A stretch of 13,083 nt of DNA. It comes from CAJXVY01 sp965660355. Its GTDB lineage: Bacteria > Actinomycetota > Actinomycetes > Actinomycetales > Microbacteriaceae. The position numbers and the translations under genes were made by a program. Below the pieces are notes generated by a model. The model was given only the letters and a program-made list of their open reading frames with translations. It was not told the DNA's origin and did not search any database. Of this stretch, positions 6,749-12,057 are shown one piece after another. The stretch lies in the NCBI GenBank assembly GCA_965660355.1, contig CBFHZN010000027.1, positions 1-13,083 of the forward strand, read 5' to 3'. Numbering within the stretch: the first letter of the stretch is position 1; every line of letters starts with the position of its first letter.

Positions 6749-7396
6749 TTACCTCAATCTATACTCATCATTCAGCACAAACTCGCCAGCGACATAGCTA
6801 ATTCCTCTTAAGTCACTTATTACCATTTCTTTCTCGGTTAGTTCCAATATCTCCTCACCAACACCAATCACTAATCCAGCGCCACTGGCCCAGCCTGATT
6901 TAATGCCAGAGATTGCATCTTCCAAAACCAAGCAGTTGGCCGAATCAATGCCTAAGCGCTTGGCACCAAGAGCGTAAGGCTCTGGGTCAGGCTTTCCATT
7001 GGTTACGTGATCGGCTGTGACAATCTCTGCTGGGTAATCAATCCCGGCAGCTTCTAATCTTGCTGTTCCCAGATCTGTGCCAGCTGATGTGCAAACATTC
7101 CATGAACCCTTTGGGATTGACTGTGTGATTTCCAAGGCGCCAACAATCGGCCTGGTCTCAAAAGCGAGATCCAGCTCTAGCTGATTTATTAGCTCATATG
7201 CTTTTTGAAACTGCTCCTCTGAAACAAAGTCTCGAACGATTTCCTCAGCACGTCTTCCGTGGAAGCTCATGTCATAACTGAAATCCAACCCCATTTGCTC
7301 GCCCCAGCTATTCCAAGCGCTAATCACAGAGCTCTTAGAATCAACCAGCACTCCGTCATTATCAAACAGGCAGGCTTTGATGCCTTCTAGGATCAC
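6749..7396 (-). CDS. HAD-superfamily (subfamily IA) sugar-phosphate phosphatase / phosphoglucomutase-like
   Basis: This is a predicted Mg-dependent phosphatase of small phosphometabolites. The 215 residues show all four HAD motifs: motif I FDNDG with nucleophile D12 and acid/base D14, motif II around CTSAG (T103/S104), motif III lysine K135 within GKPDPEPY, and motif IV LEDAISGIKSG with E159/D160. The cap region (about 20-85) fits the helical C1 cap. The motif III-IV wording is close to the 2-deoxyglucose-6-phosphatase/glycerol-phosphatase and beta-phosphoglucomutase groups, but substrate cannot be fixed. The GTG start overlaps the TGA of the upstream membrane gene by four bases (GTGA) and has AAGGA upstream, indicating translational coupling. 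Confidence 0.88.
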   Translation of the reverse strand: MILEGIKACLFDNDGVLVDSKSSVISAWNSWGEQMGLDFSYDMSFHGRRAEEIVRDFVSEEQFQKAYELINQLELDLAFETRPIVGALEITQSIPKGSWNVCTSAGTDLGTARLEAAGIDYPAEIVTADHVTNGKPDPEPYALGAKRLGIDSANCLVLEDAISGIKSGWASGAGLVIGVGEEILELTEKEMVISDLRGISYVAGEFVLNDEYRLR

Positions 7397-7887
7397 TCAG
7401 GGTCCTTACTGGTTGCAATCAATTGAAAAACAAAACCAAACATGGCCATTGCCACAATCACAACACCTGGTAAAAACTCGCCAATAAACACAGTTCCGTC
7501 AAACACGACTGTGTATTCACCGGGGTTTACAACTCCCTGCTCATTTGGGGCAGGCCTTTCTAAAAAGCTATTGAGTGCACCCAAAGACATTGTCAGGGAG
7601 ACTATAAAACTCACTGCCATCCAGACTATTGCCAGCACGCTGTTTAGGTTCGCAGCACCCTTGGCCCCGCTGATTCCTCCATCTCCGAAACTCAAAGCCT
7701 CGCCAGATTTGTTTGCACCAAACCAAATCGAGAAGCCCAGCAGTGCCAACAGGATTACTCCGGTCCACTGCTCAAAGGTGTCGAAAATATCAAAAATCGC
7801 AAGACCGATGAGGATTCCTAAAACAATGCCAACAATTGGCGAAGCATAACCAAAGGCGAGTGCTTTTCTAGCCTGCTGCTCAGTCAT
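7393..7887 (-). CDS. Four-helix membrane protein, unrecognised
   Basis: The product is 164 residues, with predicted transmembrane segments near 14-33, 41-57, 81-104 and 134-157. Between the second and third lies a Gly-rich polar loop (GDGGISGAKGA). Between the third and fourth is a loop of about 30 residues with Pro, Asn and acidic residues (RPAPNEQG onward), likely on the outside. No catalytic motif is visible and I do not recognise the family. A strong GGAGGTG site precedes the ATG at 7887, whose first eight bases overlap the end of the upstream membrane gene; its own stop overlaps the HAD start by four bases. Together the two membrane genes probably make a paired membrane component; function unknown. 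Confidence 0.8.
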   Translation of the reverse strand: MTEQQARKALAFGYASPIVGIVLGILIGLAIFDIFDTFEQWTGVILLALLGFSIWFGANKSGEALSFGDGGISGAKGAANLNSVLAIVWMAVSFIVSLTMSLGALNSFLERPAPNEQGVVNPGEYTVVFDGTVFIGEFLPGVVIVAMAMFGFVFQLIATSKDPE

Positions 7888-8437
7888 TTTTCACCTCCGG
7901 TTTCATGACGAAGGCTTTTAGGACAACAAACAGCACTATCCCCGAGGTCAACAAAATTGGAACATAGGTTTTCATAAGCCTGATCAAGACTTCTATGTCT
8001 TCTGATAGCGCCAAAGATTCAATGAAAGTCGCAAGGATGAATATCACGCCCATGAGCAAGGCAATGATTACCGCTATGAAGCTCCACACAGAGGCAGTTT
8101 TTGAAAGTCTGTTTGGCTCGTAAAGGGTTACAGCCCGCAATGCAATTCTTCTTGCCCACAAAGCCGTCATTGAAAAAACCAAAATACTGGTTATAGCGAG
8201 GTAAGTCCCAGGGGATATCTGCGGGTCATAAACCGATTCGTAGTAGCTAAAGGTTTCTTTTCTATCAACTGAGTTTTCCTCTTCGACCAATTCGTATCGG
8301 TAGTCGTCATAGAAAAGATTGCTGAAGTTATAAAGAATCGTAATTGTCCACCAACTAGTGGCACCAATGGCAATCAAAAATAGGGAATTGATTGAGAGCT
8401 GCCTTGATGAAAGCTCTGTTTGATTAGACATATCCAC
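7880..8437 (-). CDS. Four-helix membrane protein with acidic outer loop, unrecognised
   Basis: The product is 185 residues, with predicted transmembrane segments near 16-36, 76-95, 115-138 and 156-178. A loop of about 40 residues after the first segment is Tyr- and acid-rich (YDDYRYELVEEE), and basic residues (RR, R) after the second segment suggest cytoplasmic termini. I do not recognise a family or active site. The start is ambiguous: GTG at 8437 has GAGGAG six nt upstream, whereas ATG at 8431 sits six nt after a TAGGCT box and could be a leaderless start. It is the first gene of the minus-strand string and overlaps the next membrane gene by eight bases. Confidence 0.78.
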   Translation of the reverse strand: MDMSNQTELSSRQLSINSLFLIAIGATSWWTITILYNFSNLFYDDYRYELVEEENSVDRKETFSYYESVYDPQISPGTYLAITSILVFSMTALWARRIALRAVTLYEPNRLSKTASVWSFIAVIIALLMGVIFILATFIESLALSEDIEVLIRLMKTYVPILLTSGIVLFVVLKAFVMKPEVKND

Positions 8438-8449
8438 AGCCTACTCCTC

Positions 8450-8456
8450 TAACATA
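8450..8456. promoter_or_regulatory. Overlapping divergent -10 elements in a 24-bp intergenic gap
   Basis: On the plus strand TAACAT (8450-8455) ends six nt before the kinase ATG, so transcription could begin at the start codon itself (leaderless). On the minus strand the same bases read TATGTT (8456-8451), upstream of the membrane protein start. The elements sit in a small dyad of CCTCT and AGGAG-like arms (CCTCT then AGAGG, six-nt spacer). The gap is too short for two independent promoters, so the -35 regions must lie inside the opposite coding regions; a plus-strand TAGACA lies 19 nt upstream. Confidence 0.4.
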
Positions 8457-8461
8457 AGAGG

Positions 8462-9424
8462 ATGATTGTTGTAATCGGCGAGGCTTTGATTGACATGATT
8501 CAAAGCCAGTCTGAGCCCGAAAAGTTCACGGCGGTTCCCGGCGGTGCAAATGCCAATGTTGCCTTCGCACTTGCAAGAAGAGAGCACCCGCATCAATTCC
8601 TTGCTCGAATCTCCAATGACTTATTTGGAAAACAAATAAAAAAACACCTCGCTGATAACGGTGTTTCATTAGAAATGGCCATATCTGCCAGTGAGCAGTC
8701 AACACTTGCCTTTGCATCAATTGATGATCAAGGGGTTGCCGATTACAGCTTCTATGTTGAACAAACTGCTGATTGGATGTGGCAAGGAGATGAATTGCCA
8801 ACAGTTGAAGCCATCCAAGACCTCGAGGGTAGGGCAATTCAATACGGTTGCCTGACAATGGCGATGGAACCTGGAAACAAAGTTATCGAAAAATGGCTCT
8901 CTGGCATTTTTGACAGCGATGCGCTGACGTTGAGCCACGATGTAAATGTTCGTCCGGCCCTTGGTCACAACAGAGACTCAGAGCGCGACCGAGTTGAGAA
9001 ACTAAACAGAATTTCCACCATTATCAAAGCCAGTGATGCCGATATTCAATGGCTTTATCCAGATCGAGACCCAGACGAGATCGCCCAGGAGTGGTTGGGC
9101 GGATTGGCAAAGATTGTAATCATCACAAAGGGTTCTGAGGGTGCCACGGTTTTCAGGGGTCAAGATCAGCTTGAAATCCAAGGACTAACAATAGATTTGG
9201 CAGACACAGTCGGCGCAGGGGACACCTTCATGGCTAATTTCCTTGTGGAGATGGACAACCTAGAGGGTTTAGGCGATCAACCCCTGAAAAGAATCGAAAG
9301 ATTAGACATTGAAGATATCGAGCGTGTAGCCAGAATTGCAGTCACCGCCTCAGCCATTGCTTGTGAGCGCTCAGGGGCGCAACCACCCACTGATCGTGAA
9401 ATCGAGCAAAAGCTAGAGCAATAA
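8462..9424 (+). CDS. PfkB-family carbohydrate kinase (fructokinase-like)
   Basis: This is a predicted cytoplasmic sugar kinase transferring phosphate from ATP to a hexose or related substrate. The 320-residue length is standard. The N-terminal IGEALIDMI strand, the first PfkB signature PGGANANVA (26-34), the DVNVRP segment (160-165) and the second signature DTVGAGDTF (248-256) with catalytic base D254 are visible. These match the fructokinase subgroup best, but substrate is not proven. AAGAGG abuts the ATG with no spacer, so it is unlikely to be a normal ribosome site; a leaderless transcript from TAACAT is more plausible. It is divergent from the membrane-gene string that includes a HAD sugar phosphatase, and it converges with rplA across a terminator. 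Confidence 0.92.
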   Translation: MIVVIGEALIDMIQSQSEPEKFTAVPGGANANVAFALARREHPHQFLARISNDLFGKQIKKHLADNGVSLEMAISASEQSTLAFASIDDQGVADYSFYVEQTADWMWQGDELPTVEAIQDLEGRAIQYGCLTMAMEPGNKVIEKWLSGIFDSDALTLSHDVNVRPALGHNRDSERDRVEKLNRISTIIKASDADIQWLYPDRDPDEIAQEWLGGLAKIVIITKGSEGATVFRGQDQLEIQGLTIDLADTVGAGDTFMANFLVEMDNLEGLGDQPLKRIERLDIEDIERVARIAVTASAIACERSGAQPPTDREIEQKLEQ

Positions 9425-9425
9425 A

Positions 9426-9451
9426 AAAAACCCGCCCGAAGGCGGGTTTTT
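9426..9451. terminator. Bidirectional terminator between the sugar kinase and rplA
   Basis: CCCGCC and GGCGGG pair around a CGAA tetraloop, with A-run and T-run flanks extending the stem on both sides. Because both strands carry a T-run after the hairpin, it can end the kinase transcript (plus) and the secE-nusG-rplK-rplA transcript (minus). The rplA stop is at 9462. Confidence 0.9.
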
Positions 9452-9461
9452 CTAAAACTAT

Positions 9462-10151
9462 TTAGAATTCGCTGACATCAAGTGGAATGCCGGGTCCAAA
9501 TGTTGTTGAAACGGCACCCTTCATGATGTATTTACCCTTCGCAGTTGAAGGCTTCAAACGAACAATCTCCTCCAAAGCGACTGCAATGTTTTCTTGCAAC
9601 TGCTCTGGGGTGAAACTTGCCTTACCAACAATGAAGTGCAGGTTTGACTGCTTGTCAATTTTGAATTCGATACGACCACCCTTGATGTCCTGAACAGCCT
9701 TTGCGGTGTCCATGGTCACAGTTCCGGTCTTGGGGTTAGGCATTAGGTTTCTTGGTCCCAAAACCTTTCCAAGCCGTCCCACCTTGCCCATCAAATCTGG
9801 GGTGGCAACCGCCGCATCAAAATCGGTATAACCGCCATTGACCTTTTCGATTAGTTCGTCTCCACCAACCTCGTCGGCTCCGGCTTCCTTGGCTGCTTCC
9901 GCTGCGGCACCCTGAGCGAAAACAATTACCTTGGCTGTTTTTCCAGTTCCTGCAGGAAGGGATACGGTTCCACGAATCATCTGGTCGGCCTTACGTGGGT
10001 CAACTCCCAGCTTCAGCGCAACCTCAACGGTTGAGTTTTGCTTGCTACCAGCGATTTCTTTCGCCAGAGCTACTGCTTCAGCCGGTAAATAAAACCGGCC
10101 TTCTTCGATTTTGCTTGCGGCTTCGTTATAAGCCTTTGAGCGCTTTGCCAT
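9462..10151 (-). CDS. rplA: 50S ribosomal protein L1
   Basis: L1 forms the mobile stalk at the E site and helps release deacylated tRNA; in bacteria it also represses its own operon. The 229 residues are of normal length, with the family signature segment GKVGRLGKVLGPRNLMP and the following NPKTGTV near the middle, and the C-terminal KGKYIMKGAVSTTFGPG stretch. The ATG at 10151 has AAAGGAAA upstream. It is the last gene of the minus-strand secE-nusG-rplK-rplA group; the 63-bp gap to rplK holds a conserved-looking hairpin. Confidence 0.97.
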   Translation of the reverse strand: MAKRSKAYNEAASKIEEGRFYLPAEAVALAKEIAGSKQNSTVEVALKLGVDPRKADQMIRGTVSLPAGTGKTAKVIVFAQGAAAEAAKEAGADEVGGDELIEKVNGGYTDFDAAVATPDLMGKVGRLGKVLGPRNLMPNPKTGTVTMDTAKAVQDIKGGRIEFKIDKQSNLHFIVGKASFTPEQLQENIAVALEEIVRLKPSTAKGKYIMKGAVSTTFGPGIPLDVSEF

Positions 10152-10174
10152 CTGCTTTTCCTTTCGGTCACAGT

Positions 10175-10205
10175 TCGTGGTCTGGGGACGCCACCCCTGC
10201 CACGA
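10175..10205 (-). promoter_or_regulatory. Hairpin in the rplK-rplA intergenic region
   Basis: In the transcript, TCGTGG and CCACGA form a 6-bp outer stem and GGGG and CCCC a 4-bp inner stem, separated by small asymmetric bulges and closing a six-nt loop. There is no T-run after it, so it is not a terminator. Its position just ahead of the L1 ribosome site suggests a role in setting L1 translation, possibly an L1 target or an RNA-processing site; this is inference. Confidence 0.5.
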
Positions 10206-10214
10206 GTGTTTTGT

Positions 10215-10649
10215 TTAGAGCTCTGTGGTGATTCCCATAGAGCGAGCGGTACCAGCAACAATCTTTGCTGCGGCTTCAACATCGTTTGCATTTAGGTCAG
10301 CCATCTTGGCTTCGGCGATCTTATAAAGATCATCCTTACTCAGCTTTCCAACCTTCACGGTGTGCGGTGTTGATGAACCCTTCTGCAAACCAGCAGCTTT
10401 TTTGATTAGCTCTGCGGCAGGTGGGGTTTTCAGGATGAAGTCGAATGAACGATCTTCATAAACGGTGATTTCAACTGGAATCACGTTTCCACGCTGATCC
10501 TGTGTTGCATTGTTATACGCGGTGCAGAACTCCATGATGTTCACACCGTGCTGACCCAATGCAGGACCAATCGGTGGCGCAGGGTTTGCCTGGCCAGCCT
10601 GGATCTGCAATTTGATCAGACCCGATACCTTCTTTTTCTTTGGTGCCAT
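10215..10649 (-). CDS. rplK: 50S ribosomal protein L11
   Basis: L11 binds the GTPase-associated centre of 23S rRNA and is needed for factor function and stringent-response signalling. The 144 residues show the N-terminal Pro-rich PPIGPALGQHGVNIMEF segment (about 25-41) and the C-terminal rRNA-binding domain ending in AGTARSMGI. The N-terminus has five basic residues (PKKKKV). The ATG at 10649 has an AAGGAAAG site, and the gene starts 19 nt after nusG. Confidence 0.97.
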   Translation of the reverse strand: MAPKKKKVSGLIKLQIQAGQANPAPPIGPALGQHGVNIMEFCTAYNNATQDQRGNVIPVEITVYEDRSFDFILKTPPAAELIKKAAGLQKGSSTPHTVKVGKLSKDDLYKIAEAKMADLNANDVEAAAKIVAGTARSMGITTEL

Positions 10650-10668
10650 TTTTCTTTCCTTTTTTGTC

Positions 10669-11499
10669 CTAGTTAAGTGGACCTACCTGGTTGAAGCTCA
10701 ACTCCACCGGAGTCTCGCGCTCAAACAGGGATACCAATACCGTGACCTTGCCGCTTTCTGGCTTGATCTCGGAAATCGTTCCTGGAAGGCCGGCGAATGA
10801 ACCGTCCTTGATCAGAATGCTCTCGCCAATCTCGAAATCGATATTGACCGGAACACTCTTCGGTGCTGGCTGTCCAGCCTTTGGCTTACCAGCTGCTGCG
10901 GGTTGTGGGGTTTCAGGCTCTTCAGGTGTGTAAAGAACCTTCAACATGTCAAATGCCTCGGCTGGTCTCAATGGAGTTGGGCTTTGGCTGTTTCCAACAA
11001 AACCCGTGACCGCCGGGGTGTGACGAACCAGCGCCCAGCTGTCTTCGTTCATGTCCATGCGAACTAATACATACCCAGGGACTCGAACCTTGGTGACCAG
11101 TTTGCGCTGCCCGTTTCTAATCTCGATTGATTCCTCCATTGGAACCTCAATCTGGTGAATGCTGTCACCGCCAGCAAGCGACAGCTTCCTGGTTTCAATG
11201 TTTTGTTTCACCCTGCGCTCATAACCCGCGTAAGAGTGAACCACATACCACTTGCCAGGCTGGTTGCGAAGTTCTTCGCGGAATGCACGGTAGGGGTCAA
11301 TCTCTTCTGGCTCAGAGGCTTCTTCTTTAGCCACTACTGGCTCTGTCTCAACCTCGGTAGCGCTAACCTCTGCGGCTACCTCCTCATTCGCCTCGGTTGC
11401 GGCCTCAGCGGTCTCTTCTGTTAGCTCAGGCTTAGCCTGAGTTTCCTCGGTGGTCTCTTCTGACTCACCTGAGTTTTCTGAAAATTGCATGTCTGCCAA
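10669..11499 (-). CDS. nusG: Transcription termination/antitermination factor NusG
   Basis: NusG binds RNA polymerase, influences pausing and termination, and links polymerase to Rho or the ribosomal S10. I chose TTG at 11499 as the start: AAAAGG lies seven nt upstream and gives 276 residues beginning M-A-D-M-Q-F. ATG at 11490 is the alternative, with a poorer site; a longer frame from 11538 would overlap secE and has no site. Residues about 5-68 are a Glu/Ala/Thr-rich acidic tail, common in actinobacterial NusG. The NGN domain follows (KWYVVHSYAGYERRV at about 83-97, PGYVLVRM near 141-148). A Pro/Ala/Lys-rich linker (about 192-216) leads to the C-terminal KOW domain (DGSFAGLPG at about 232-240). 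It sits between secE and rplK, as is usual. Confidence 0.95.
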   Translation of the reverse strand: MADMQFSENSGESEETTEETQAKPELTEETAEAATEANEEVAAEVSATEVETEPVVAKEEASEPEEIDPYRAFREELRNQPGKWYVVHSYAGYERRVKQNIETRKLSLAGGDSIHQIEVPMEESIEIRNGQRKLVTKVRVPGYVLVRMDMNEDSWALVRHTPAVTGFVGNSQSPTPLRPAEAFDMLKVLYTPEEPETPQPAAAGKPKAGQPAPKSVPVNIDFEIGESILIKDGSFAGLPGTISEIKPESGKVTVLVSLFERETPVELSFNQVGPLN

Positions 11500-11515
11500 T
11501 GTAAAACCTTTTCCT

Positions 11516-11776
11516 TTATGGGGTGAAAATAAATCCAACTACTGAGAAAAACGCCCAGTCCAAGATGCTAATGATGACCATCATCACAGCCACAAATCCC
11601 AACACCACCCAGGTGTAGTTGACTAGCTCTTTATTGGTCGGACGAGTTACTTTGCCTAGTTCGTTCAATACCTGGCGCACAAACAAAGTCACACGACCCG
11701 CAGGCCCCTTAGCTGATTGCTTATCGGCTTTCGCCTTTTCAACCAGGTCTTCGCTTGGCTTCTCTTCTTCTGCCAT
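11516..11776 (-). CDS. secE: Preprotein translocase subunit SecE
   Basis: This essential small subunit of the SecYEG channel clamps SecY in the cytoplasmic membrane. The 86 residues consist of an acidic and basic N-terminal region, an amphipathic stretch with the conserved RVTLFVRQVLNELGKVTRP segment (28-46), and one transmembrane helix (about 55-80). The single-helix form is typical of Gram-positive and actinobacterial SecE. The ATG at 11776 has GGAAGGAA upstream and lies 17 nt from the 3' end of tRNA-Trp, so the tRNA and secE are probably in one transcript. Confidence 0.95.
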   Translation of the reverse strand: MAEEEKPSEDLVEKAKADKQSAKGPAGRVTLFVRQVLNELGKVTRPTNKELVNYTWVVLGFVAVMMVIISILDWAFFSVVGFIFTP

Positions 11777-11793
11777 TTGCTTCCTTCCCTTGC

Positions 11794-11865
11794 AGGGCGG
11801 ACAGGACTCGAACCTGCAACCTGCGGTTTTGGAGACCGCTGCTCTACCAATTGAGCCACCGCCCT
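11794..11865 (-). tRNA. trpT: tRNA-Trp (anticodon CCA)
   Basis: A full 72-nt cloverleaf can be drawn on the minus strand. The acceptor AGGGCGG/CCGCCCT pairs perfectly, the D arm is GCTC/GAGC, and the anticodon stem GCGGT/ACCGC encloses loop CTCCAAA. The T arm GCAGG/CCTGT encloses TTCGAGT, and a 5-nt variable loop is present. The anticodon CCA reads UGG. The 3' CCA is not encoded. Its location directly upstream of secE-nusG is widespread in actinobacteria. Confidence 0.96.
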
Positions 11866-11928
11866 AAAACATTGACAGCCTGCAACTCGGGAATGGCTTG
11901 GTTTCAATCCCTACTCCGACAGGCACAC

Positions 11929-11949
11929 TTTTAGATTGGAAATCTAAAA
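11929..11949. repeat. Perfect 9-bp inverted repeat (21-bp palindrome) in the trpT-aminotransferase gap
   Basis: The arm TTTTAGATT is followed by the three-base spacer GGA and then its exact complement. It lies in the 192-bp non-coding gap (11866-12057) between divergent transcription units. No T-run follows, so it is not an obvious terminator. The symmetry and size fit an operator for a dimeric regulator, but no regulator is known for it. Confidence 0.6.
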
Positions 11950-11957
11950 TGGTGATG

Positions 11958-12026
11958 TTGCCAAAATATTTAGCGGCAGATGTCAACTACTACGTAAGTG
12001 TAGTGTGCGAAAAGGGTTTTTGGCAA
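11958..12026. repeat. 9-bp inverted repeat TTGCCAAAA / TTTTGGCAA with 51-nt spacer
   Basis: The arms at 11958-11966 and 12018-12026 are exact complements. The inner region holds a smaller ACTAC/GTAGT dyad. The right arm contains TTGGCA, which could serve as the -35 of the aminotransferase promoter, so the arms may be paired regulator sites or the base of an RNA stem. Outside these repeats I see no gene in the gap. Confidence 0.45.
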
Positions 12027-12051
12027 TGGTAATCCAATCAGGTTATAGGCT
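12020..12051 (+). promoter_or_regulatory. Candidate promoter of the aminotransferase, probably leaderless
   Basis: TAGGCT (12046-12051) ends six nt before the ATG, with overlapping TATAGG at 12044-12049. TTGGCA lies upstream at 12020-12025, an 18-20 bp spacer. There is no purine-rich ribosome site before the ATG (AATCCC). Together this fits the leaderless transcripts common in actinobacteria. Confidence 0.4.
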
Positions 12052-12057
12052 AATCCC

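Noticed and set aside
7442..7849. 135-codon open frame antisense to the 164-residue membrane protein
   Set aside because: The minus-strand frame has a strong ribosome site, overlaps with neighbours on both sides and hydrophobic helices; the antisense frame has none of these.
4630..9462. Separation of rplK-rplA from rplJ-rplL as a sign of an inserted island
   Set aside because: These two pairs are commonly separated in actinobacteria, and no mobile genes, direct repeats or compositional break are seen at the edges.
11500..11538. Longer nusG reading frame from TTG at 11538
   Set aside because: It overlaps the end of secE, lacks a ribosome site, and adds residues not expected in the family.
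11899..11914. GTTTCAATCCCTA resembles the end of some CRISPR repeats
   Set aside because: Only one copy is present, with no spaced repeats and no cas genes in the window.
11878..11925. GCCTG...CAGGC dyad with inner GGGA/TCCC that might be a second or decayed tRNA
   Set aside because: No D arm, anticodon arm or T arm can be drawn in either direction; only a weak hairpin remains.
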